Source: Streptomyces roseirectus | GTDB lineage: Bacteria > Actinomycetota > Actinomycetes > Streptomycetales > Streptomycetaceae | Assembly (NCBI RefSeq): GCF_014489635.1 | Contig: NZ_CP060828.1 | Coordinates: 7,320,001-7,384,000, forward strand | Direction of reading: 5' to 3' | Length of the DNA stretch: 64,000 bases | Shown here: piece after piece, positions 18,925-29,152 of the stretch | Numbering within the stretch: position 1 is the first letter of the stretch | Layout of the letters: each line of letters begins with the position of its first letter | Made by a program: the position numbers and the translations under genes | The notes under the pieces: model-generated | Told to the model about the DNA's origin: nothing | Seen by the model: only the letters and a program-made list of their open reading frames with translations | Database searches by the model: none

Positions 18925-20751
18925 TCAGCCGCCGTACGCCCCGGAGGCCGTCAGACGCAGGGCCGTGTCGATGAGGGGGACGTGGCTGAACGCCTGGGGG
19001 AAGTTGCCGACCTGGCGCTTGAGGCGGGGGTCCCATTCCTCGGCGAGGAGGCCGAGGTCGTTGCGGAGGGCGAGCAGTTTCTCGAAGAGTTTCCTCGCCT
19101 CGTCGACGCGGCCGATCATGGCGAGGTCGTCGGCCATCCAGAAGGAGCAGGCGAGGAAGGCGCCTTCGTCGCCGGGGAGGCCGTCGACGCCTTCGTCGCC
19201 GCCGGAGGTGGGGTAGCGGAGGATGAAGCCGTCGGGGGTGGAGAGTTCGCGCTGGATGGCCTCGATGGTGCCGATGACGCGTTTGTCGTCGGGCGGGAGG
19301 AAGCCCATCTGGGGGATGAGGAGCAGGGAGGCGTCGAGTTCCTTGGAGCCGTACGACTGGGTGAAGGTGTTGCGTTCCTTGTCGTAGCCCTTCTCGCAGA
19401 CGTCGCGGTGGATGTCGTCGCGCAGGTCGCGCCAGCGTTCCAGGGGGCCGTCGGCGTCGCCGGACTCGATGAGTTTGATGGTGCGGTCGACGGCGACCCA
19501 GGCCATGACCTTGGAGTGGACGAAGTGGCGGCGGGGGCCGCGGACCTCCCAGATGCCCTCGTCCGGGACGTTCCAGTGGTCCTCCAGGTAGCGGATCAGC
19601 TTGAGCTGGAGCAGGGAGGCGTAGTCGTTGCGGGCGAGGCCGGTCATGTGGCCGAGGTGCAGGGCCTCGGTGACCTCGCCGTAGACGTCGAGCTGGAGCT
19701 GGTGGGCGGCGCCGTTGCCGACGCGGACGGGCGCGGACTTCTCGTAGCCGGGCAGCCAGTCGAGTTCGGCCTCGCCGAGTTCCCGCTCGCCGGCGATGCC
19801 GTACATGATCTGCAGGTTCTCGGGGTCCCCGGCGACGGCCCGCAGGAGCCATTCGCGCCAGGCGCGGGCCTCGTCGCGGTAGCCGGTGCGCAGGAGCGAG
19901 GAGAGGGTGATGGCGGCGTCCCGCAGCCAGGTGTAGCGGTAGTCCCAGTTGCGGACCCCGCCGATGTCCTCGGGCAGGGAGGTCGTGGGGGCGGCGACGA
20001 TGCCGCCGGTGGGGGCGTAGGTGAGGGCCTTGAGGGTGATCAGGGAGCGGATCACGGCCTCGCGGTAGGGGCCGTGGTAGGTGCACTGGGCGACCCACTC
20101 GCGCCAGAACTCCTCGGTCGCCGTCAGGGAGCCTTCCGGGTCGGGGAGGGCGGGGGGCTGCTTGTGCGAGGGTTCCCAGGAGATGGTGAAGGCGATGCGG
20201 TCACCGGGTGCGACGGTGAAGTCCGAGTAGGTGGTGAGCTGTTTGCCGTAGGTCTGCGCGGTCGTGTCGAACCACACGGAGTCGGGGCCCGCGACGGCGA
20301 CCGTGCGGCCCTCGTGCTTGTGGACCCAGGGGACGACGCGGCCGTAGCTGAAGCGCATCCGCAGGGCCGAGCGCATCGGCACCCGGCCGGAGACGCCCTC
20401 GACGATGCGGATCAGCTGGGGCGCGCCGTCGCGCGGGGGCATGAAGTCGGTGACCTTGACCGTGCCGCGCGGGGTCTCCCACTCGGACTCCAGAATCAGG
20501 GAGTCCCCCCGGTAAGTGCGCCGGGTGGCGGGCGGGGGCGGGGTCTCGGCGGGGTGCGCGGGGCCCAGGCGCCAGAAGCCGTGGTCCTCGGTGCCGAGCA
20601 GGCCCGCGAAGATGGCGTGCGAGTCGAAGCGGGGCAGGCACAGCCAGTCGACTGTGCCGTCCCGGCAGACCAGCGCCGCTGTCTGCATGTCTCCGATGAG
20701 TGCGTAGTCTTCGATGCGCCCGGCCACGTGCAACTCCAGTCGAACGGCCAC
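18925..20751 (-). CDS. Glycoside hydrolase family 15 (glucoamylase/trehalase type)
   Basis: The 608-residue protein starts with the family hallmark IEDYALIGDMQTAALVCRDG and has the (alpha/alpha)6 barrel motifs DIGGVRNWDYRYTWLRDA and WEVRGPRRHFVHSKVMAW. In actinobacteria such cytoplasmic enzymes are usually trehalases or alpha-glucan hydrolases; no signal peptide is visible. The GTG at 20751 follows GGGGAGGTGAC closely; a second GTG eight codons in is possible. It points away from pyrG across a 455-bp gap. Confidence 0.9.
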   Translation of the reverse strand: MAVRLELHVAGRIEDYALIGDMQTAALVCRDGTVDWLCLPRFDSHAIFAGLLGTEDHGFWRLGPAHPAETPPPPATRRTYRGDSLILESEWETPRGTVKVTDFMPPRDGAPQLIRIVEGVSGRVPMRSALRMRFSYGRVVPWVHKHEGRTVAVAGPDSVWFDTTAQTYGKQLTTYSDFTVAPGDRIAFTISWEPSHKQPPALPDPEGSLTATEEFWREWVAQCTYHGPYREAVIRSLITLKALTYAPTGGIVAAPTTSLPEDIGGVRNWDYRYTWLRDAAITLSSLLRTGYRDEARAWREWLLRAVAGDPENLQIMYGIAGERELGEAELDWLPGYEKSAPVRVGNGAAHQLQLDVYGEVTEALHLGHMTGLARNDYASLLQLKLIRYLEDHWNVPDEGIWEVRGPRRHFVHSKVMAWVAVDRTIKLIESGDADGPLERWRDLRDDIHRDVCEKGYDKERNTFTQSYGSKELDASLLLIPQMGFLPPDDKRVIGTIEAIQRELSTPDGFILRYPTSGGDEGVDGLPGDEGAFLACSFWMADDLAMIGRVDEARKLFEKLLALRNDLGLLAEEWDPRLKRQVGNFPQAFSHVPLIDTALRLTASGAYGG

Positions 20752-21206
20752 GTCACCTCCCCGCGAGGGAGGCTTCTTGCGGTCAAGGGGTCGGTGAAAT
20801 GCGTGTCGTTGAGCTGTGAAGCAAAGCAGTCGTCCCGCCCTCTAGGCAAAACGCCATTTTTCGCTCAACGAGCTGACGAGCGTTCGTTGTTCCGGTGCGC
20901 AGGCGGGGGTGTCCCGAGATGCAGCGGGCGGGCTCGGCAGCGAGTGTCTGAGCAGGATACGACTCACGTAGATGATCTGTGTGCCGCTCGCGTTAACGCG
21001 ACTGCGCCAAACGAGTGAGTCAGGGTGAAAGTGGCGTCAAGGAAAGCGAAATCCTCGTCAAAGACTTGTGTCGGCGCGTGTGCGGAGCGTGGCCGGAAGC
21101 CATCTCCCTGGGGCGCTGATACGCTGGTAGCCCGTGGACCGGAGGGCACGAAACCCCCGAACCGCAGCGACCCCCAGACCGCGACCACGGGAGCCCCCTC
21201 TTGGCC
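20752..21206. other. 455-bp divergent gap between GH15 gene and pyrG
   Basis: The gap is less GC-rich than its surroundings. It contains a perfect 14-bp palindrome, TCGCGTTAACGCGA (20990-21003), and a spaced inverted repeat CAACGA (20866-20871) with TCGTTG (20884-20889). Both are candidate operators. TACGCT at about 21120 may be a -10 for pyrG. No gene is visible. Confidence 0.55.
20990..21003. promoter_or_regulatory. Perfect 14-bp palindrome, candidate operator
   Basis: TCGCGTTAACGCGA is a perfect palindrome in the divergent region between the GH15 gene and pyrG, about 240 bp from the first and 200 bp from the second. I do not recognise the cognate regulator. Confidence 0.45.
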
Positions 21207-22856
<1,650 letters not shown>

Positions 22857-22875
22857 CACACCGGTTGTACGGTGG

Positions 22876-22913
22876 CCGGGGTGTCTCCCTCTCAACGGGA
22901 GCGCCCCGGTTTT
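22876..22913 (+). terminator. pyrG terminator
   Basis: A long GC hairpin (CCGGGGTG and CTCCC pairing with GGGAG and CGCCCCGG) is followed by TTTTCGTTT. It separates pyrG from the NUDIX gene that starts 30 bp later. Confidence 0.85.
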
Positions 22914-22942
22914 CGTTTGCGCACGTCGGAGAGGCAAGGGCA

Positions 22943-23569
22943 ATGACGATCAAGGACACCCCGCAGGAGTGGGAGATCCGGGCGACGGACACGCCCTTCG
23001 TGGGCAAGAAGACGTCCGTACGCACCGACGACGTCGTCATGCCGGACGGCTCCGTCGTCCGCCGCGACTACCAGGTCCACCCCGGTTCCGTCGCCGTCCT
23101 CGCGTTGGACGACGAGGACCGGGTGCTGCTCATCAAGCAGTACCGCCACCCGGTGCGCGAGAAGCTGTGGGAGATCCCGGCCGGCCTGCTCGACGTGCCC
23201 GGCGAGAACCCGCTGCACGCGGCGCAGCGCGAGCTGTACGAGGAAGCCCACGTCAAGGCCGAGCGGTGGCAGGTGCTGACGGACGTCTACACCACGCCCG
23301 GCGGCTGCGACGAGGCCGTCCGCGTCTTCCTCGCCCGGGGGCTCTCGGAGGCCGAGGGGCGGCGGTTCGACGTCGAGGACGAGGAGGCGGACATGGAGTA
23401 CGCGCGCGTGCCCGTCGCCGAGCTGGTGCGGGGGATCCTCGCGGGGGAGCTGCACAACAACTGCCTCGTGGTGGGCGTGCTGTCGCTGGCCGCCGCGCGC
23501 GCGGGGGACGGGCTCGACGCGCTGCGTCCGGCGGAGGCGGCCTGGCCCGCGCGGCCGTTCGAGGCGTGA
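22943..23569 (+). CDS. NUDIX hydrolase, ADP-ribose pyrophosphatase-like
   Basis: The 208-residue protein has the N-terminal strand region and NUDIX fold of ADP-ribose pyrophosphatases, which split ADP-ribose to AMP and ribose 5-phosphate. The NUDIX box reads GLLDVPGE, then RELYEEAHV. The glutamates that bind metal are present, but the usual glycine after EE-x is His, a departure from the consensus. The ATG at 22943 is preceded by GGAGAGG. An in-frame ATG upstream would start inside the pyrG terminator and is rejected. Confidence 0.88.
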   Translation: MTIKDTPQEWEIRATDTPFVGKKTSVRTDDVVMPDGSVVRRDYQVHPGSVAVLALDDEDRVLLIKQYRHPVREKLWEIPAGLLDVPGENPLHAAQRELYEEAHVKAERWQVLTDVYTTPGGCDEAVRVFLARGLSEAEGRRFDVEDEEADMEYARVPVAELVRGILAGELHNNCLVVGVLSLAAARAGDGLDALRPAEAAWPARPFEA

Positions 23570-23757
23570 GGTTTCACGGTCGCACACGGTGAGGCGCGCG
23601 TTCGCGGTGTGACCATCGGCTGATCCGATCAGGGGACCTGAGGGGTCGTCATGGCCGTGCTCCGCGAGGAAGGTTGCAGAGCGTGAACTAGGCTCCCGGT
23701 GAGTGAGCCGAGAGCGCGCGCCGGTGTTGCGCGTGGTGTGAGACGGGAGCGTGGCCC

Positions 23758-25815
23758 GTGGCGGATCAGGCAGTGGAGACAGGCGGCGTGACGCTGTCGG
23801 GCCACCCTGCGACGGAGGGCCAGTTCCTGGGCCGGACCAGGGAGTTGAAGGAACTGCTGGCCGACATCGAGCGCGTCGGCCTCGACACCCTGGTCGGCAA
23901 GAAGGCCCCCCGCGCGCGCGTGCTGCTCATCGCCGGCCGGCCCGGCTCCGGGCGCACCGCGCTCGCCGCGGAACTGGTCCGCCAGGTCGCCCCCCGCTAC
24001 CGCGACGGCGTCCTGCGCGTCCGCCTCGCCGAGTCGGACGGCACCCCCGTCCCCGTCGAGCGCGCCGCCCGCGACCTGCTGGCCGAACTGGAGGTCGAGG
24101 CGCCCGCCGGAGCCGACCAGGACGACCTCTCCGCGCTCCTGCGGGACGCCCTCGCCGAACGCCGCACCCTCCTCCTGCTGGACGACGCGCCGGGCGCCGA
24201 ACACGTGGACGCGCTGCTGCCGGACAACCCGGAGTGCCTGGTCGTGGCCGTGTCCGGGGGGCCGCTGACCGGGATCCCGGACGTGCGGCCGTGCACGCTG
24301 GGCGGGCTGGACACCAAGTCGGCGCTGGAGCTGCTGACGCGGTCCACGGGGTCGGTGCGGGTGACCGTCGACCCGCGCTCGGCGGAGGGCCTGGTCGAGG
24401 TCTGCCACGGCCAGCCGGCCGCGCTGATCCTCGCCGGGGGCTGGCTCGCCGCCCGGCCGAAGGCGGCCGTCGCCGACCTCGCCAAGCACCTGAACGCGGA
24501 GGGTGATGAGGGCACCCCGCTCAGCCGGGTCTTCCGGCTGGTGCACGCGGGCCTGCCCGCCCCGGCCGCGCGGATACTGCGCCTGCTCAGCCTCGCCCCG
24601 GCCGGCCTCGTCGACCCGCACACCGCCTCCGCGCTGGCCGGCTGCTCGATCGGCGCCGCCCGCACCACCCTCGACGACCTTGTCGCCCACGGCCTGCTGC
24701 ACGCGGTGGACTCGCCGCTGCCGCGCTACGAGGTCCCCGGCTGTCTGTACCCCCTGCTGAAGGCCGCCGCCGAGACCCACGACCGCCCGGCCGAACTGCA
24801 CCTGGCCCGCGCGCGCATGCTGGAGCGCACGGTCCGCCTCCTCCAGTCCTGCCGGGCGGTCACCGAACCCGAGAACCCGCAGGCCCGCGCCCGCCTCCAG
24901 GGCCTGCCGCGCGCCCTGCGCTTCGCCGGTCCGCGCGCCGCCCGCGAGTGGCTGCGCCTCAGCCGCCCGGCCCTGCTCGCCTCGGCCCGCCTCGCGGTCG
25001 CCGACGGCGAACTCGACACCCTGGCCCGGCGGTTGATGTCCCAGTTCGTGCGCGCGATGGTCGCCCACTTCGGCACCCAGGCCGCCGCCCCCGACCTGTA
25101 CGGCGTCCACCACCTCGTCCTGGACGTCGCCGAGCGCCGCGACCTCCCGCGCGAGCGCGCCGCCGCCCTGCTGAACCTCGCGGACGTGGACGCGCGCACC
25201 GGCCGCACCGAGGAGGCGCTGGCCCGCTACCGGGCCGCCCTCGATGCCGGGCGGGAGGCGAACGACCCGTATGCGACCGGGCGCGCGATGGAGTCGATCG
25301 GCGGCGCGCACCTCGAACTCGGGGACTACGAGCGGGCCGCCGACTGGTACGGCCGCGCCCTCGCCCAGCGTCTCGCGCGCGACGAACGCGCCGACGCCGC
25401 CCGGCTGTACGGCCGGATCGCCACCGCGCAGACGTACGCGGGCCGCTACGGGGAGGCGCAGCGGGCGTGGCGGGCGTCGGCCGCCGGGCACCGCAAGAAC
25501 GGGGACGTGGGGGCGCACGCGCGGGCGCTCAGCGAGCTGGCGCGGGTGCAGGAGTACGCGGGGCGTCCGGAGGAGTCGCTGCGGACCTGCCAGGAGGCGG
25601 TGGAGTGGGCGCGCCGGGCCGAGGACGAGCGGTTGCAGGCCGCCCTCCAGCTGCGGCTGGCGGACACGCTGGAGCACCTGGGCGACCCGGCGGCGGCGCG
25701 CGTGCATCGGGCGGCGGCCGAGCGGATGCTGGCCGAGGAGCGGCCCGGCCGTGATTCCGAGGTGGAACACGGAGCTAACGCCTACGAAATCCGTGGCGCA
25801 TCGGCCGAAGATTGA
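23758..25815 (+). CDS. STAND-type P-loop ATPase with TPR repeats
   Basis: The 685-residue protein has an AAA/NACHT-like ATPase domain at about residues 25-270, with P-loop IAGRPGSGRTALA and Walker B TLLLLDDAP. A winged-helix-like region follows (about 270-340), and helical TPR-like repeats lie at about 450-670. This is the layout of STAND regulators such as AfsR-type proteins but without an N-terminal DNA-binding domain or recognised effector. It could be a signalling scaffold; its ligand is unknown. The GTG at 23758 has a weak GGGAG upstream. It lies between the NUDIX gene and ald with its own upstream region. Confidence 0.75.
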   Translation: MADQAVETGGVTLSGHPATEGQFLGRTRELKELLADIERVGLDTLVGKKAPRARVLLIAGRPGSGRTALAAELVRQVAPRYRDGVLRVRLAESDGTPVPVERAARDLLAELEVEAPAGADQDDLSALLRDALAERRTLLLLDDAPGAEHVDALLPDNPECLVVAVSGGPLTGIPDVRPCTLGGLDTKSALELLTRSTGSVRVTVDPRSAEGLVEVCHGQPAALILAGGWLAARPKAAVADLAKHLNAEGDEGTPLSRVFRLVHAGLPAPAARILRLLSLAPAGLVDPHTASALAGCSIGAARTTLDDLVAHGLLHAVDSPLPRYEVPGCLYPLLKAAAETHDRPAELHLARARMLERTVRLLQSCRAVTEPENPQARARLQGLPRALRFAGPRAAREWLRLSRPALLASARLAVADGELDTLARRLMSQFVRAMVAHFGTQAAAPDLYGVHHLVLDVAERRDLPRERAAALLNLADVDARTGRTEEALARYRAALDAGREANDPYATGRAMESIGGAHLELGDYERAADWYGRALAQRLARDERADAARLYGRIATAQTYAGRYGEAQRAWRASAAGHRKNGDVGAHARALSELARVQEYAGRPEESLRTCQEAVEWARRAEDERLQAALQLRLADTLEHLGDPAAARVHRAAAERMLAEERPGRDSEVEHGANAYEIRGASAED

Positions 25816-25889
25816 TGCTTTGAAAGGCTAGACACCGGGAACACCTTCATTAGACTGGCTCTATCGCGCTGCCCGTGCGATATATCCCG

Positions 25890-25907
25890 GTATACGCATA
25901 CGTATAC
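25890..25907. promoter_or_regulatory. 18-bp near-palindrome upstream of ald
   Basis: GTATACGCATACGTATAC is palindromic except for one pair and lies 19 bp before the ald start, inside an AT-rich patch that also holds CGATATATCC. It is a good candidate operator or promoter core. In mycobacteria ald is controlled by the Lrp/AsnC-type regulator AldR, but whether this site is of that type is a guess. Confidence 0.55.
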
Positions 25908-25926
25908 GCCCATTGAGCCGAGGACC

Positions 25927-27051
25927 GTGATCGACGTGAAGGTCGGCATCCCCCGCGAGGTCAAGAACAACGAGTTCCGCGTGGCCATCACCCCCGCCGG
26001 CGTGCACGAACTGGTGCGCCACGGCCACGAGGTCGTCGTCGAACGCGGCGCCGGGGTCGGCTCCTCGATCCCCGACGCCGAGTACGTCGCGGCCGGCGCC
26101 GCGATCCTGGACACCGCCGACGAGGTGTGGGCCGCCGCCGACCTGCTGCTCAAGGTCAAGGAGCCGGTCGCCGAGGAGTACCACCGGCTGCGCAAGGACC
26201 AGACCCTCTTCACCTACCTGCACCTGGCCGCCTCCAAGGAGTGCACGGACGCCCTCGTCGCCTCCGGCACCACCGCGATCGCCTACGAGACGGTCGAACT
26301 GCCCAGCCGCGCGCTGCCGTTGCTCGCCCCCATGTCCGAGGTCGCGGGCCGGCTCGCCCCGCAGGTCGGCGCCTACCACCTGATGCGCTCGGCGGGCGGG
26401 CGCGGTGTCCTGCCCGGCGGCGTGCCGGGCACCCAGCCCGCCAAGGCCGTCGTCATCGGCGGCGGCGTCTCCGGGTGGAACGCCACGCAGATCGCCGTCG
26501 GCATGGGCTTCCACGTCACGCTGCTCGACCGCGACATCAACAAACTCCGCGAGGCCGACAAGGTGTTCGGCACCCAGGTGCGGGCGATCATGTCCAACTC
26601 CTTCGAGCTGGAGAAGGCCGTCCTGGACGCCGACCTCGTCATCGGCGCCGTCCTCATCCCCGGCGCCAAGGCGCCCAAGCTGGTCACCAACGAGCTGGTG
26701 GCCCGGATGAAGCCCGGAAGTGTCCTTGTCGACATCGCGATCGACCAGGGCGGCTGCTTCGAGGACTCACGTCCGACGACCCACGCCGAACCGACCTTCA
26801 CCGTCCACGAGTCGGTCTTCTACTGCGTCGCCAACATGCCCGGCGCGGTCCCCAACACCTCGACGTACGCGCTCACCAACGCGACCCTGCCGTACATCGT
26901 CGAACTCGCCGACCACGGCTGGGTCGAGGCGCTGCGCCGCGACCCCGCGCTCGCCAAGGGGCTCAACACCCATGACGGCAAGGTCGTTTACCGCGAGGTC
27001 GCCGAGGCGCACGGCCTTGACCACGTCGAACTGGCGTCGCTGCTCGGCTGA
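25927..27051 (+). CDS. ald: L-alanine dehydrogenase
   Basis: This 374-residue enzyme interconverts L-alanine and pyruvate plus ammonia with NAD. It starts VGIPREVKNNEFRVAITPAG, carries the catalytic Lys in VKEP and His in YLHLAA, and has the NAD-binding glycine loop VVIGGGVSGWNA. Length is normal. The GTG at 25927 follows GAGG; a GTG three codons downstream is also possible. The gene stands alone, with an operator-like palindrome in front and a terminator 90 bp after it. Confidence 0.95.
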   Translation: MIDVKVGIPREVKNNEFRVAITPAGVHELVRHGHEVVVERGAGVGSSIPDAEYVAAGAAILDTADEVWAAADLLLKVKEPVAEEYHRLRKDQTLFTYLHLAASKECTDALVASGTTAIAYETVELPSRALPLLAPMSEVAGRLAPQVGAYHLMRSAGGRGVLPGGVPGTQPAKAVVIGGGVSGWNATQIAVGMGFHVTLLDRDINKLREADKVFGTQVRAIMSNSFELEKAVLDADLVIGAVLIPGAKAPKLVTNELVARMKPGSVLVDIAIDQGGCFEDSRPTTHAEPTFTVHESVFYCVANMPGAVPNTSTYALTNATLPYIVELADHGWVEALRRDPALAKGLNTHDGKVVYREVAEAHGLDHVELASLLG

Positions 27052-27141
27052 GCGGGGCGCGCGGTATGTGACAGCGGCAAGGAGCCAAGTCACCGTTTCA
27101 TAAAGGCGATACGTCAACAAGACGCGTCAACGACGCACACC

Positions 27142-27171
27142 GGGCCGGGCCTTGTCCATAAGGTCCGGCCC
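27142..27171. terminator. Terminator hairpin downstream of ald
   Basis: A 12-bp stem, GGGCCGGGCCTT with AAGGTCCGGCCC (one G-T pair), is extended outward by ACAC/GTGT pairing. There is no U-run, as is common in streptomycetes. Confidence 0.75.
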
Positions 27172-27331
27172 AATGTGTGTATGGTCACTTTGCGATGCTC
27201 GGTCAACTCGCGGCGAACGTAACCTCTTCGACCGATTCGAGCACCGGTGGAACCTGCTGTGCGACGGTCGTACGCCCTTGACAGCGTGATGTTTCTTTGC
27301 CGACACATCCGACCGGGTCCGGTGGATTGTG

Positions 27332-27361
27332 TTGCTGCGAACCGCCGACACGCCATAGAGT
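27332..27361 (+). promoter_or_regulatory. Possible promoter of the parA-rhh-scpA-scpB operon
   Basis: TTGCTG (27332-27337) and TAGAGT (27356-27361) are separated by 18 bp, a reasonable vegetative promoter about 65 bp upstream of the ParA start. Confidence 0.4.
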
Positions 27362-27434
27362 CGCCAACCGTCGGCATGGTGCCACGCTGACCTTGTCTAG
27401 AAGTTTCCTGGTCACCAAGGAGGTAAGACGACTT

Positions 27435-28604
27435 GTGAATGAGTCGACATTTTCTCCCGGGGGTGGTCAACCAGGAATGCCTGCAGGGGCCGAGGGCCCT
27501 CAGGGATTCGAGGCTGTCGGCTCCGTCGCTGTGCGCACCTTCGCAGCCCATCAGAGTCCGCAGACCCTGCGGACAGCACACCAGAGCATGGATGGCCATC
27601 ACGTGAACGCCATGGCCGGCGACGGAAGTGGCGCGCCCCACAACCACTTCGCCGACTACGACGAACTGCCCGACGGGCACTTCTACGACCCCGACGCCGA
27701 ATACGAGCCCGACCCCGAGTACGCGGCCACGCTCGCGCCCGACGCCGCACGCCAGCGTCGTGAGCGCATCGGCCCGACCGGGCGTCCGCTGCCGTACTTC
27801 CCGATCCCGGGCCCGCTGACCGATCACGGGCCCGCGACGATCATCGCGATGTGCAACCAGAAGGGCGGCGTCGGCAAGACCACGTCGACCATCAACCTGG
27901 GTGCCGCGCTCGCGGAGTACGGCCGGCGGGTACTGCTCGTGGACTTCGACCCGCAGGGCGCGCTGTCGGTGGGTCTCGGCGTCAACCCCATGGAGCTCGA
28001 CCTCACGGTCTACAACCTGCTCATGGAGCGGGGCATGTCGGCCGACGAGGTCCTGCTGAAGACCGCGGTCCCCAACATGGACCTGCTGCCGAGCAACATC
28101 GACCTCTCGGCGGCCGAGGTCCAGCTGGTGAGCGAGGTCGCGCGCGAGTCGACCCTCCAGCGGGCGCTGAAGCCGCTGATGGACGACTACGACTACATCG
28201 TCATCGACTGCCAGCCCTCGCTGGGTCTGCTCACGGTCAACGCGCTGACGGCCGCCCACAAGGTGATCGTCCCGCTGGAGTGCGAGTTCTTCGCGCTGCG
28301 CGGGGTCGCGCTGCTCACCGAGACCATCGAGAAGGTCCAGGAGCGCCTGAACCCCGAGCTGGAGCTCGACGGCATCCTCGCGACGATGTACGACTCGCGC
28401 ACCGTGCACAGCCGTGAGGTGCTGGCGCGTGTCGTCGAGGCGTTCGACGACCACGTCTACCACACGGTGATCGGCCGGACCGTCCGCTTCCCGGAGACCA
28501 CGGTCGCGGGCGAGCCGATCACCACGTACGCGTCCAACTCCGTCGGCGCCGCCGCCTACCGCCAGCTCGCCAGGGAGGTGCTCGCCCGGTGTCACGCCGA
28601 GTGA
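27435..28604 (+). CDS. ParA/Soj-family ATPase, scp-operon type
   Basis: This 389-residue protein has a roughly 140-residue disordered, acidic N-terminal extension. A complete ParA ATPase follows, with deviant Walker A NQKGGVGKTT, the DFDPQGALS motif and VIDCQPSLG. Such ATPases bind DNA non-specifically when loaded with ATP and position DNA or protein cargo. It is distinct from the oriC-linked ParA because no parB gene is adjacent. The next gene encodes a small DNA-binding-like protein, and scpA/scpB follow. The GTG at 27435 has AAGGAGGT about ten bases upstream. Cotranscription with the four downstream genes is very likely. Confidence 0.9.
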   Translation: MNESTFSPGGGQPGMPAGAEGPQGFEAVGSVAVRTFAAHQSPQTLRTAHQSMDGHHVNAMAGDGSGAPHNHFADYDELPDGHFYDPDAEYEPDPEYAATLAPDAARQRRERIGPTGRPLPYFPIPGPLTDHGPATIIAMCNQKGGVGKTTSTINLGAALAEYGRRVLLVDFDPQGALSVGLGVNPMELDLTVYNLLMERGMSADEVLLKTAVPNMDLLPSNIDLSAAEVQLVSEVARESTLQRALKPLMDDYDYIVIDCQPSLGLLTVNALTAAHKVIVPLECEFFALRGVALLTETIEKVQERLNPELELDGILATMYDSRTVHSREVLARVVEAFDDHVYHTVIGRTVRFPETTVAGEPITTYASNSVGAAAYRQLAREVLARCHAE

Positions 28605-29134
28605 GTCTGCCGGGGGCCGACGAACTCTTCCGTACGACAGGGGGAATGGCGCTCCAGCCGTCCACTCCCCGGCGACCCGGCGAGGGCCGGGTGCCAGGGC
28701 AGGCGGGCGACAGCGAGGCGGTCTCCGGCTCGCCGGAGGACGCGCCCGCCGCCGTGCCCGTCCAGAGCGGGGACGGCGAGGGGGCCGAGCACGTGGCCGC
28801 CGGCGCCGAGACCGAGGACGGCGGCGAGCGCAGCCGGGGCGGTGCGCGGCGGGCGCAGGAAGGTTCTGCCACCGCCGACGCCGAGCCGCGCAAACGGGGC
28901 CGGGCCGCCGCCCGCCGCCCCTCCGGGCGTGAACGGCACGACGAGAAGATCACCGTGTACGTCTCCGCCGAGGAACTGATGGACCTGGAGCACGCGCGCC
29001 TCGTCCTGCGCGGCGAGCACGGCCTCGCCGTCGACCGCGGCCGCATCGTCCGCGAAGCCGTCGCCGTCGTCCTCGCCGACCTGGAGGCCCGCGGTGACGC
29101 GAGCATTCTCGTCCGCCGGTTGCGGGGGCGGTAG
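28589..29134 (+). CDS. Putative ribbon-helix-helix protein between parA and scpA
   Basis: The 181-residue protein has a disordered first 110 residues and a conserved-looking C-terminal part, KITVYVSAEELMDLEHARL, then GRIVREAVAVVLADLEA. A short strand followed by two helices is what a ribbon-helix-helix (CopG/Arc-like) dimer would show. The start overlaps the ParA stop by 16 bp at a GTG with GGGAGGTG upstream; a GTG at 28601 would give a 4-bp overlap. Position suggests it is the DNA-binding partner of the ParA, as in type Ib plasmid partition systems. That role is inference. Confidence 0.65.
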   Translation: MSRRVSLPGADELFRTTGGMALQPSTPRRPGEGRVPGQAGDSEAVSGSPEDAPAAVPVQSGDGEGAEHVAAGAETEDGGERSRGGARRAQEGSATADAEPRKRGRAAARRPSGRERHDEKITVYVSAEELMDLEHARLVLRGEHGLAVDRGRIVREAVAVVLADLEARGDASILVRRLRGR

Positions 29135-29152
29135 GGGTAGCCTGCGGGGGCT

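Larger units (their letters stand above)
27052..27434 (+). other. 383-bp gap upstream of the parA-scp operon
   Basis: The gap holds the ald terminator (27142-27171), a possible operon promoter (27332-27361) and the strong ribosome binding site AAGGAGGT before the ParA start. No gene is visible. Confidence 0.6.

Noticed and set aside
18899..20098. N-terminal extension giving a 983-residue PucR-type protein
   Set aside because: The extra part is the reverse-frame shadow of the GH15 gene, while the 18898 start has a leaderless promoter and the family N-terminus.
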